Positions 1-7,246 of a stretch of DNA of 46,741 nt are shown here, one piece after another. The position numbers and the translations under genes were made by a program. The notes below the pieces were generated by a model that was given only the letters and a program-made list of their open reading frames with translations, did no database searches and was not told the DNA's origin. The number at the start of each line of letters is the position of its first letter. Position 1 is the stretch's first letter. The stretch is from positions 1-46,741 of the forward strand of contig PLDK01000048.1 in the NCBI GenBank assembly GCA_003135135.1, given 5' to 3'. The stretch is from Deltaproteobacteria bacterium (lineage in GTDB: Bacteria; Desulfobacterota; Binatia; Binatales; Binataceae).

Positions 1-315
1 AGTTTTCGGGGTGCAGGCCAGCCGCAGAACCCTCACCTACCGGCCGCCGTGTGCCCGTGGCACCTCCCGTGAAAATAACGGGCGAGGTAAGACTCGGAAA
101 AGCATCTTGGAATTTGGACCCTCACCCGCGCCGGAGGCGCGGCCTCTCCCTGACAGAGAGAGGCTAGATCCGGAGCCGGGTTCCTTCGCCGCGCTCAGGA
201 TGACACAAAAAAATTCTAACAGGCCGTCAGGCCGCATCTTCTTCCTTGACTCAAGGTGCAGGGGTTTCCCCTGCCCAAGGAAGTGTGAAACCCACGGCGG
301 GTTTCACATTCAATG
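1..315. repeat. gene-free intergenic block built from palindromic repeat modules
   Basis: I see no credible gene here; short ORFs on both strands are products of the repeats. About 100-160 holds a module with a GCGCCGGAGGCGC palindrome, found again near 9058-9083 and, in inverted form, near 45541-45620. Positions 181-220 hold the TCCTTCGCCGCGCTCAGGAT-type module followed by an A-run and TTCTAAC (seen again near 9271 and 10451). Positions 260-300 hold the GCAGGGGTTTCCCCTGC hairpin followed by a GAAACCC/GGGTTTC hairpin. The block ends at the stop of the minus-strand SDR gene, where the hairpins could serve as transcription ends, but no U-tract terminator is visible. Confidence 0.7.
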
Positions 316-1131
316 CTAATGCAGTTCGCCACCGCCGGCGACGTTGATCGTTTCTCCGGTAATGTTTTCCGCGCGGCACAAATAGACCACCGCCTCGCCG
401 ATATCGGCAGGCGTCTGCTCGCGCTTGAGGAACGTGTTGCGCGCGATAAATTCGTCGAACCCAGCCTCGCGACTCAGCCCGTACTGAACGCTGACGATCG
501 GACCGAGCACGTCGGTCCACATCGCAGTGCGCAGATACCCGGGGCATACCGCGTTGACGCGAATGTTCACCGGGCCGAGCTCTTCCGCCAGCGACTGGGT
601 GAAGCCGACCGACGCGAACTTGCTTGCGCAGTATGCCGACATGCCGCCGTGACCGGTTTTGCCCGCCACCGACGCGATATTCACGATCGCGCCCTCGCTT
701 TGCTTCATCATGTGCGGGATACACGCCTTGGCGCACAGGAACTGGCCCTTCACATTCACCGCCATCACGCGGTCCCACGCTTCTTCGGCAAAGCTGCTCA
801 CCGGCCCGAACCCGATGATTCCCGCGTTGTTCACCAGGATATCGATCGAGCCGAGTTTCGCGGCCACCTCCGACGCCATCCGCTCCAGGTCGGCGAACCG
901 CGTCACGTCGGCAAGGATCGGGATAGCCTTCACGCCGAGTCCCTTGACTTCCTCGACGCTGCTATTCAGTTCAGTTTGCGCGCTTAGATTGTAGGTAAGC
1001 GCGCGGTCCGCCGGACTCCCGATATCGACGAGCGCGACGTTTGCGCCTGCCGCCGCCAGCTTGAGCGCGATTCCGCGGCCGATTCCCCGCGCCGCGCCGG
1101 TGACGATTGCATTCTTGCCCTTGAGTTCCAT
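316..1131 (-). CDS. SDR-family NAD(P)-dependent oxidoreductase
   Basis: A 271-residue classical short-chain dehydrogenase/reductase, expected to be cytosolic. The cofactor motif TGAARGIG lies at residues 11-18, an acidic residue at 36 (VALVDIG) ends beta-2 and suggests NAD(H) preference, and NNAG is at 101-104. The catalytic Ser154, Tyr167 and Lys171 (AYCASK) are all present. Length is normal for the family. GGGAG lies 8 nt upstream of the ATG. It follows the acyl-CoA dehydrogenase gene on the same strand with a gap of about 72 bp, so the two are probably co-transcribed; oxidation of a hydroxy- or hydroxyacyl-CoA intermediate is plausible. The substrate cannot be read from the sequence. Confidence 0.9.
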   Translation of the reverse strand: MELKGKNAIVTGAARGIGRGIALKLAAAGANVALVDIGSPADRALTYNLSAQTELNSSVEEVKGLGVKAIPILADVTRFADLERMASEVAAKLGSIDILVNNAGIIGFGPVSSFAEEAWDRVMAVNVKGQFLCAKACIPHMMKQSEGAIVNIASVAGKTGHGGMSAYCASKFASVGFTQSLAEELGPVNIRVNAVCPGYLRTAMWTDVLGPIVSVQYGLSREAGFDEFIARNTFLKREQTPADIGEAVVYLCRAENITGETINVAGGGELH

Positions 1132-1203
1132 CCGATTTTCTCCCTGCTCTGCGTGCTATCTAGCACGACGGCCGCCGATGGCGGTAAGCGCGCTTGCGGG
1201 CCT

Positions 1204-2373
1204 TTACTCGAACGCGTTCTCGCCCGTGATGTCGCGGCCGAGGATCAACGTATGCACGTCGAAGGTGCCCTCGTAGGTGTTCACCGTCTCCAGGTTCAGC
1301 ATGTGACGGATCACCGGGTACTCGTTGACGATTCCGTTGGCGCCGAGCATGTCGCGCGCATCGCGCGCGATCTTCAGCGCCTCGTTGACGTTATTTCTTT
1401 TTGCGAACGATACGTGCTCCGGGCGCATCTTGCCCTGGTCCTTCAGTTGAGCCAGCCGCAGGCAAACCATCTGCGCCTTGGTGATCTCGGTCAGCATCCT
1501 CACCAGCTTTGCCTGCACCAGTTGATAGCCGGCCAGCGGACGCGAAAACTGCTTGCGCGATTTCGTGTAATCCAGCGCGCAATGGAAACACGACCGCGCC
1601 GCGCCGATCGCGCCCCACGCGATTCCGTAGCGCGCCTGCGTCAGGCATCCGAGCGGACCCTTCAGCCCGCGCGCTTTCTGCAGATGAGCAGTAGCGGGAA
1701 TTCGTACGTCCTCGAAAATCAGTTCCGAAGTGATCGACGCGCGCATCGAAAATTTTCCGTGGATATCGCGCGTCGAAAATCCAGGCGTCCCCTTCTCGAC
1801 GAGGAACCCGGTTATGCCCTCGTCGACCTTCGCCCACACGATCGCAACGTCCGCGATCGAGCCGTTCGTGATCCATCGCTTGGTCCCGTTGAGGATCCAT
1901 CCGTCGCCATCGCGCCGCGCCCGCGTTTCCATCCCGCCGGGGTCCGACCCGTGGTCAGGCTCCGTCAGACCGAAGCAGCCGATCAATTTTCCCTTGGCCA
2001 TTTCCGGCAAGTAGCGCTGCTTCTGTTCCTCGCTGCCGTTTGCATAAATCGCGTACATGGAAAGCGCGCTTTGCACGGACGCGAACGAGCGCAACCCCGA
2101 GTCACCCGCTTCGAGCTCCTGCATGATCAGGCCGTACGCGACGTTATTCATCCCAGCGCATCCATAACCCTTGAGATTAGCTCCAAACATTCCAAGCTCG
2201 GCCATTTGCGGTACAAGCTGCATTGGGAAGGTTTCACCCGCAAAATGGCGCTCGATCTGCGGCAAAATTTCGCGATCGACGAAACGTTTGGCCGTGTCGC
2301 GGGCCATCCGTTCTTCATCGGTCAGCAGGTCGTCGAGGTGAAAAAAATCGAGATCTCTTAATAAATCTGGCAT
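1204..2373 (-). CDS. gcdH: glutaryl-CoA dehydrogenase-like acyl-CoA dehydrogenase
   Basis: A 389-residue FAD flavoprotein. The acyl-CoA dehydrogenase signatures are in order: CFGLTEPDHGSDP in the middle domain, then the C-terminal helical domain ending TYEGTFDVHTLILGR. The Glu of that last motif (about residue 368) corresponds to the catalytic base of glutaryl-CoA dehydrogenases, whose C-terminus this closely resembles. The family oxidises and decarboxylates glutaryl-CoA to crotonyl-CoA in lysine, tryptophan and benzoyl-CoA breakdown; non-decarboxylating relatives exist. An upstream in-frame ATG at 2385 was not chosen, because GGAGGG sits 4 nt before the ATG at 2373. A divergently transcribed LysR gene lies 235 bp away and is the likely regulator. 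Confidence 0.88.
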   Translation of the reverse strand: MPDLLRDLDFFHLDDLLTDEERMARDTAKRFVDREILPQIERHFAGETFPMQLVPQMAELGMFGANLKGYGCAGMNNVAYGLIMQELEAGDSGLRSFASVQSALSMYAIYANGSEEQKQRYLPEMAKGKLIGCFGLTEPDHGSDPGGMETRARRDGDGWILNGTKRWITNGSIADVAIVWAKVDEGITGFLVEKGTPGFSTRDIHGKFSMRASITSELIFEDVRIPATAHLQKARGLKGPLGCLTQARYGIAWGAIGAARSCFHCALDYTKSRKQFSRPLAGYQLVQAKLVRMLTEITKAQMVCLRLAQLKDQGKMRPEHVSFAKRNNVNEALKIARDARDMLGANGIVNEYPVIRHMLNLETVNTYEGTFDVHTLILGRDITGENAFE

Positions 2374-2608
2374 CTTGCCCTCCATGCGATTTTTGAAACG
2401 TGTTTTATTGTGAGATTGCGGAGACAGGCCGCCGGCAGGGTCTGGCCGTGTCGAGCGATCTTCTGGATCACCAAAATCATGTCCCCCGGCATCGTGCGCC
2501 TTCGATCCATGCGCGTTCCTTCCGCCTGTTGATTCATGGGCGAATTATCACGGCTACTACTTGCATCAGATTTCACTATCACGTAGCCTTATGTCCCAAG
2601 CCGGCAAT
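2374..2608. promoter_or_regulatory. divergent gcdH/LysR promoter region
   Basis: This 235-bp gap lies between the divergent start codons of gcdH and the LysR gene, the usual arrangement in which a LysR protein controls its neighbour and itself. The segment is AT-richer than its surroundings. An inverted repeat ATTC-N6-GAAT lies at 2532-2545; it is only a possible operator, because it does not match the T-N11-A core exactly. I cannot place -10/-35 boxes with confidence. Confidence 0.35.
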
Positions 2609-3655
2609 ATGCACATCGAAACGTTAAAGGTCTTCTGCGACATAATCGAGAGCGGAAGCTTTTCTTATGCCGCATCACAAAACTTCGTCACTCAATCGGC
2701 GGTCAGCCAGCAGGTCCGAAGCCTGGAAGAAAAGTACGACTGCCGATTGATAGAACGCGGACGAGCCGGAGTCAAACCCACGCCGGCCGGACAGATTCTA
2801 TACACCTCCAGCAAGGAAATCGTGCGCCGTTTCCTGGAATTGGAGAACCGGTTGCGTGAAATCGGCTCGGTGGTCGCGGGCACGATTCGCGTCGGCACCG
2901 TTTACAGCGTTGGCTTGCACGAATTGCCGCCGTATCTGTCCGAATTTCTGCGCAACTATCCGGCCGTCAATGTACATCTCGAGTATCTGCGCTCGAACAA
3001 AATTTACGAAGATCTCATCGAGGGCAAAGTCGATCTTGGCGTCGTTGCCTATCCTTCCAAGCGCAGCCAAATCGTCTCGGTGCCGTTTCGCCACGACGAG
3101 TTAGTGCTCGCCGTGCCGCCCGACAATCCGCTGGCCAAGCAGTCCAAGGTAAGTGTCGGACAGTTGCAGGGTCAGAAGTTTGTCGGATACGAGCGCGATA
3201 TCCCGACCCGAAAGGCCTCCGATCGAATCCTGCGCCAGTACGGTGTCAAGCCGGTCTACGCGCTCGAATTCGACAACATCGAGACCATCAAGCGCGCCGT
3301 CGAGATCGGCCTTGGATGCGCAATCGTGCCGCGGATGACGGTCGAGAACGAGGTCGCGCGCGGCACTCTGCGGATGCTCGAGTTCCAGGAAGGGAGCTTC
3401 CTGCGTCCGCTGGCGATCATCTACAAGCGCGGCCGCGAGCTCTCGCCTGCGGTACGCAAGTTTATCGAGGCGCTAACCACCAGCAATGTCGTGCCCCGCG
3501 TTCACGGCGACAAGACTGCCGACAAGACTGCCGACAAGGCCGAGCGCGCGCCACGCGGCGATAAGGCCGAGCGCAACAACGACGCGAACAACTCGGATCG
3601 CGCCGAGAAAGCCGATAAGGCCGACAAGGCCGAGAAGGCCGAGAAGACGGCGTAG
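2609..3655 (+). CDS. LysR-family regulator with charged repeat tail
   Basis: A 348-residue DNA-binding regulator. Residues 1-60 form the winged helix-turn-helix (FVTQSAVSQQVRSLE), followed by the linker helix and a periplasmic-binding-protein-like effector domain to about residue 300. The start ATG gives MHIETLKVF, the normal beginning of the family; upstream TTG (2561) and ATG (2591) codons are in frame but less likely. The tail (about 301-348) is unusual: it is almost only Asp, Lys, Ala, Glu and Arg in imperfect DKTA/DKAE repeats, encoded by repeated GACAAG-type DNA, and lies beyond the normal LysR length. The gene is divergent from gcdH. The effector is unknown. Confidence 0.88.
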   Translation: MHIETLKVFCDIIESGSFSYAASQNFVTQSAVSQQVRSLEEKYDCRLIERGRAGVKPTPAGQILYTSSKEIVRRFLELENRLREIGSVVAGTIRVGTVYSVGLHELPPYLSEFLRNYPAVNVHLEYLRSNKIYEDLIEGKVDLGVVAYPSKRSQIVSVPFRHDELVLAVPPDNPLAKQSKVSVGQLQGQKFVGYERDIPTRKASDRILRQYGVKPVYALEFDNIETIKRAVEIGLGCAIVPRMTVENEVARGTLRMLEFQEGSFLRPLAIIYKRGRELSPAVRKFIEALTTSNVVPRVHGDKTADKTADKAERAPRGDKAERNNDANNSDRAEKADKADKAEKAEKTA

Positions 3656-3790
3656 CCGGCAGGGGTGACCCCTGCACCGCAGGGCTGAGCCCTGCACCCA
3701 CCGTTAAGGCCGCGCTCCGTTGTCGCGCGCGGCCTCGTAATACTGGCCAGCCGTGCCAACGGCCGGGCTTCGCCCTCTTAGAAGTATAGC
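3656..3790. repeat. composite palindromic repeat block
   Basis: Immediately after the LysR stop come two tandem variants of the hairpin module, GCAGGGGTGACCCCTGC and GCAGGGCTGAGCCCTGC. These are followed by the module GCCGCGCTCCGTTGTCGCG with its complementary GCGCGGC arm, then GTGCCAACGGCC and GGGCTTCGCCC. The same modules in other orders occur near 9300, 10500, 17310, 29430, 43540 and 46560. Confidence 0.75.
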
Positions 3791-3813
3791 CACGACTGAA
3801 TCTTTGACTACAA

Positions 3814-3845
3814 ACGGCCGGGTCGCGACGACTCGGCCGTTTTTG
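3814..3845 (+). terminator. Rho-independent terminator
   Basis: The arms ACGGCCGGGTCG and CGACTCGGCCGT pair over 12 bp with one G-U and a very short loop, followed directly by a T-run. It would end transcription from the LysR gene after the repeat block. On the opposite strand the stem is followed by a short TTT, so it may also work weakly for the minus-strand gene ending at 3923. Confidence 0.75.
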
Positions 3846-3922
3846 TTCCCCTTGCTCGCGCGCGTAGCCTCGCGGCCAAGCTATTGCACGCCCGCGCACG
3901 AGGTACGCGCTCTCCGCGGGCG

Positions 3923-4264
3923 TTACTTCAGTGCGGCACGCAGGCGCTCGCGATCGAAGCCTGCGATCATTTGTTTGTCCGCGACGACGATCGGCCGCTT
4001 GATTAGATTCGGCTCCTTCACCATCAGCGCGAACGCCTGCTCGACGGTGAGCGATTTACCCGGCAGGCCCATCGCCTTGAAGGCCGGACTGCGCGGGTTT
4101 AGAAAATCGCGCGGGTCGCGGCCCGCAAATAGATCCTTCAGCTCAGCCGCACTGAGAGGAACTCGCGCGTAGTCGCGCTCCGCGCCGAGATCCTTGCGCA
4201 AGAAGCTTCGCGCATCGCGGCAAGTCGTGCAGGTTGATTTCCAGACAAAACGGATCCTCTTCAT
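3923..4264 (-). CDS. ArsC/Spx-family thioredoxin-fold protein
   Basis: A 113-residue small cytosolic protein of the ArsC/Spx/YffB group. The N-terminus has the beta-alpha-beta start with Cys motif STCTTCRDAR (Cys about residues 12 and 15), and the C-terminal half has LIKRPIVV, the Arg-Pro motif of this family. The start at 4264 was chosen because GGAAGG lies just upstream and because a longer ORF would run into the upstream gene. The family contains glutaredoxin-dependent arsenate reductases and redox regulators. No arsenic-resistance neighbour is present, so a redox or unknown role is as likely as arsenate reduction. It lies 31 bp downstream of the exported-protein gene. Confidence 0.8.
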   Translation of the reverse strand: MKRIRFVWKSTCTTCRDARSFLRKDLGAERDYARVPLSAAELKDLFAGRDPRDFLNPRSPAFKAMGLPGKSLTVEQAFALMVKEPNLIKRPIVVADKQMIAGFDRERLRAALK

Positions 4265-4295
4265 GCGCGACCTTCCACGTCCCGGCGCCTTGCTG

Positions 4296-4862
4296 CTACT
4301 CGATGTTCGAGTTTGGCACGCCTGCGCCCGCGGGACCGCTGCCTTGATCCAGCGGCTGCCCACCTCCCGGCGACGATGCGCTCGCGGAGGAGCCCGCCTG
4401 CGGAAGCGGCGCTATCGGTGCGACGCTACCCGACGATGAACTTGGCGCGGGACCTTCAGGCGGGGTTTCGGTCGGCCCGCTGAAGTTTATCGGCTCCTGG
4501 CCGGCGAGCATTTGCGGCGTCACGACGTAGTCGCCGCCGAGCGCGCTGCGCCACACGGTGTTGGCAGCCTGCGAATTGCCGCCGGTCACCAAATAAGTCC
4601 CGCCGCCAACGATGCCGCCGAGCAGCGCGTAAACCAGCTTGGCGGGGATATAGAGAACATTGCAGAACAACGCGCCGACGCCGTAACCCGCGCCCGGCCA
4701 ATTGACGCTGTTTGCCTGCGGCTGCGGGACTTGCACTGACGTCGCAGCGCCTGCCGGCTGCGTCTGCGCCGCGGCGTACTCTGCGAGCGGACCGGCCGGC
4801 ATCGCGAGCATCACCGACAATCCCAGCGCGATCACGGCGAATCTGAAATTTCCTTTCCTCAT
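4296..4862 (-). CDS. exported protein of unknown function with Pro/Gly/Ser-rich tail
   Basis: I do not recognise a functional family. The 188-residue product has an N-terminal signal sequence (charged MRKGNFR, then a hydrophobic run ending near AAAQ). A strongly hydrophobic Gly-rich segment with YIPAKLVYALLGG at about 65-95 could be membrane-embedded. The tail from about 130 is low-complexity, rich in Pro, Gly and Ser. The start is fixed by GGAGG 5-6 nt before the ATG at 4862; a GTG at 4880 is in frame but has no such site. It sits between the CinA-like gene (33 bp upstream) and the ArsC-like gene (31 bp downstream), probably in one transcript. Confidence 0.75.
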   Translation of the reverse strand: MRKGNFRFAVIALGLSVMLAMPAGPLAEYAAAQTQPAGAATSVQVPQPQANSVNWPGAGYGVGALFCNVLYIPAKLVYALLGGIVGGGTYLVTGGNSQAANTVWRSALGGDYVVTPQMLAGQEPINFSGPTETPPEGPAPSSSSGSVAPIAPLPQAGSSASASSPGGGQPLDQGSGPAGAGVPNSNIE

Positions 4863-4895
4863 GATTTCCTCCACCACCACCTCGGGCGTAAAATG

Positions 4896-5627
4896 CTACT
4901 CGGTTTTGATCACTGCCTCGGCCGGCAGCAGCCCCATCAAATGACGAAACGCGCGCTCGAGATATTCGGCGTTCTTCGACTCGAGCGTTAACTTCACGCG
5001 GTAGCCGGGATCTCCTATCCGCGGATACGAGCCCAGCATCAACTCCGGAAAATTGCGCATGCAGTCGTTCAGGTGATCGGTGATCGTGCCCTCGCCGGCG
5101 GTCAGGTAAATCGCGCGCATGAAATATGGGTCGGTCGCAAAACGGCTGCTCAGCGCCCGCAGCTTGGCCTCGAACAGTTGCGGAATTCCGGGCAGCACGT
5201 ACACATTTTCGATCTGCACGGTCGGAAAACGGACGTCACCAGCTTCGTTGAGGATTGCGCCCTCGGGCACTTCGGCCATCTTGAGGCCTGCGTCGACCGA
5301 GCGCTCGTGGAAATGTTTGCGGATGAGGCGATCGAGCTCGGGATGGACCACGAGACGCCGGTTGAACGCGCGCGCGACACCTTCCATCGTAAGATCGTCA
5401 TGGGTTGGGCCGACGCCGCCCGAAGTGATCACGAAATCGAAGTTGCGTGAGCAGTACGAGACTTCGCTGGCGATCGGCGCAAGTTGGTCCGGGATGGTTG
5501 CGATACGAGCCAGTGCGACGCCGATCTTGTGCAGCTCGCGAGCCGCGAAATACGCGTTCGAATCCTGGACCTTGCCGGAAAGGATTTCGTTACCCACCAC
5601 AACCAGCGCGCAACTGCGTTCTCGCAT
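4896..5627 (-). CDS. CinA N-terminal-type (MoCF-biosynthesis fold) protein
   Basis: A 243-residue protein made of the molybdopterin-binding fold seen in the N-terminal half of CinA (COG1058 type). The start VVVGNEILSGKVQDSN and the motif TSGGVGPTHDD at about residues 68-78 are characteristic; a second alpha/beta region of the same family follows. The C-terminal nicotinamide-nucleotide amidase domain of full CinA is absent. Members of this stand-alone group have been linked to nucleotide or cofactor pyrophosphate hydrolysis, but the exact substrate is not evident here. AAGGAG lies 11 nt before the ATG. It is downstream of rpoH on the same strand with a gap of 87 bp. Confidence 0.85.
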   Translation of the reverse strand: MRERSCALVVVGNEILSGKVQDSNAYFAARELHKIGVALARIATIPDQLAPIASEVSYCSRNFDFVITSGGVGPTHDDLTMEGVARAFNRRLVVHPELDRLIRKHFHERSVDAGLKMAEVPEGAILNEAGDVRFPTVQIENVYVLPGIPQLFEAKLRALSSRFATDPYFMRAIYLTAGEGTITDHLNDCMRNFPELMLGSYPRIGDPGYRVKLTLESKNAEYLERAFRHLMGLLPAEAVIKTE

Positions 5628-5714
5628 TCGACTGCAGGCTCCTTGCGCGATCCGCCTCGGACGGCATTATCGCAAGCGGCGGCTATCAGCGGCAATGGGG
5701 TAAACCAGCGATGC

Positions 5715-6860
5715 CTACGACGGGCCCGCGTCGTCGACGTCGGGCGCCGACGCCTCGATAAACTCTTTCAGCCGGCGCTTGAGCCGCGTTTCGATCTGCC
5801 GCACGCGCTCACGGCTGATTCCGAAGCGCGCGCCGATCACTTGCAGCGTCTCGGGATCCTCCGACAGCAGCCGCGCCTTGAAAATCTCCAGCTCCTTGCC
5901 CGCCAGCGTCGCCGCGAACTGCTCGACCTTGTCGTGGGCGAAGTCGCGCCACTCGCGGTCGGCGGTTTCGGTTTCCGGGTTGTGCCCGGCGTCGGGGATT
6001 ACGTCGAGCAGCCGCGTATCATCGCTGGCGCCGGCAGGTTGATCGAGCGACAGCTCGCTCTGCCCCATCCGCTCCTGCATCTCGCGCACGTCGCTTTCCC
6101 GCACACCCATCCGATGCGCCAGCAGGAGCGGTTGCGGAGTGAATCCCTCGCGCTCCAGCCGTTCGGTCTCCTTGCGGAGATTGAAGAACAGTTTGCGTTG
6201 CGCTTGCGTCGTGCCGATCTTGACCAGCCGCCAGTTGTTGATCAGGTAGCGGTAGATATACGCGCGCACCCACCACACCGCGTAGGACGGAAAGCGGATT
6301 CCATGTTCGGGGTCGAAATTCTTGACCGCTTCCATCAGGCCGACGTTGCCCTCCTGTATAAGGTCGAGCACGTTTTTCGTCGCGCGCGCGAAATCGTAGG
6401 CGAGTTTCACGACCAGCCGCAGATTGGCGGTGACCAGCCGGTAAGCGTCCTGGGGATCCTTGTCCTTGACGTAGCGCCGCGCGATCACGGCCTCCTCCTC
6501 GCGCGTCAGCAGCGGGAAGCGGCGAATCTCGGCCAGGTAGCGGCCCAGCGGATCGGCGGCTACGAGCGCGCCGCCGTCCTTGCCGGCGCCGGCTTCAACC
6601 TCGGCGGGCTCCTGATCGGACTGCAGCGGCGCTTCGTCGTCGGGGCTTTCTATCGGACGAAACTCGGAGACTTCGATCGGCGCATCATCGGCAGCTTCCT
6701 CGCTGGCGCCGGTTTCGGGGACGAGATCCGATTCGGACTCTTCAGCTGCGATCGGCTCGGCGATCGCGCGGGCGTGACGAGCCTCGCCGCCGGCGTTGCT
6801 AGCGCGTTTCGCTTGCGTTGTGCGCTTGCGACGGATCGGTTTGCCGGGTTTGCGCGCCAC
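5715..6860 (-). CDS. rpoH: RpoH-type (sigma-32 family) RNA polymerase sigma factor
   Basis: A 381-residue group-2/3 sigma factor. Region 1.2 begins at about residue 103 (DPLGRYLAEIRRFPLLT), region 2 contains DLIQEGNVGLMEAV and FPSYAVWWVRAYIYRYL (about 167-205), and region 4 has a helix-turn-helix (ARFGISRERVRQIETR). Residues 221-230, QRKLFFNLRK, match the RpoH box that marks heat-shock sigma factors. The first 100 residues are an unusual extension: a basic start (KPIRRKR), then a Glu/Asp/Ala-rich stretch. Sigma-32 of Escherichia coli is about 284 residues. The gene lies 107 bp downstream of rpoZ, so the two may be co-expressed. A heat-shock role is inferred from the RpoH box. Confidence 0.9.
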   Translation of the reverse strand: MARKPGKPIRRKRTTQAKRASNAGGEARHARAIAEPIAAEESESDLVPETGASEEAADDAPIEVSEFRPIESPDDEAPLQSDQEPAEVEAGAGKDGGALVAADPLGRYLAEIRRFPLLTREEEAVIARRYVKDKDPQDAYRLVTANLRLVVKLAYDFARATKNVLDLIQEGNVGLMEAVKNFDPEHGIRFPSYAVWWVRAYIYRYLINNWRLVKIGTTQAQRKLFFNLRKETERLEREGFTPQPLLLAHRMGVRESDVREMQERMGQSELSLDQPAGASDDTRLLDVIPDAGHNPETETADREWRDFAHDKVEQFAATLAGKELEIFKARLLSEDPETLQVIGARFGISRERVRQIETRLKRRLKEFIEASAPDVDDAGPS

Positions 6861-6967
6861 AGGCTGGCTCCAGCTTTACCACACGCTGGCACGAGATGCG
6901 GACACCAATGCTCGAGCCGTCGGCGGCGCGGAGCTGTGTCGGTTATTGTCGAATCGATCGTGCCCGG

Positions 6968-7162
6968 TCAGGCGTCGGGTTCTTCGATCGTGACCTTGCC
7001 GGCGGCGATTTCGCGCAACGCCGTTACTACTTCTTTGTTGTCCGATTCCACCAGTGGCCGCGCGCCCTTGAGCAGCTGTTTGGCGCGCCGCGCCGCACCG
7101 AGCACGAGCTCGAAGCGGTTGGGAATGTTCTCCAGGCAATCTTCAACGGTAATTCGTGCCAT
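6968..7162 (-). CDS. rpoZ: RNA polymerase omega subunit
   Basis: A 64-residue protein with the conserved omega start [20 protein letters not shown] and the segment AARRAKQL, which contacts beta-prime and helps assemble core polymerase. The acidic C-terminus (VTIEEPDA) and short length are normal for omega. It is the first gene of a minus-strand run (rpoZ, rpoH, cinA-like). The usual neighbours gmk and spoT are not beside it here. The 84-bp gap to the divergent S53 peptidase gene must hold its promoter. Confidence 0.92.
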   Translation of the reverse strand: MARITVEDCLENIPNRFELVLGAARRAKQLLKGARPLVESDNKEVVTALREIAAGKVTIEEPDA

Positions 7163-7246
7163 TAGGCGTCAATTCTCCGGCGCATCGCGCCTCTTGTCAA
7201 CGCACCCGCCATTGGTACGCTGGAACGGCACGGAGGCTCCGCAAGT

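Noticed and set aside
1153-2361. 402-codon frame antisense to the acyl-CoA dehydrogenase
   Set aside because: The dehydrogenase motifs on the minus strand are unmistakable; this frame has none.
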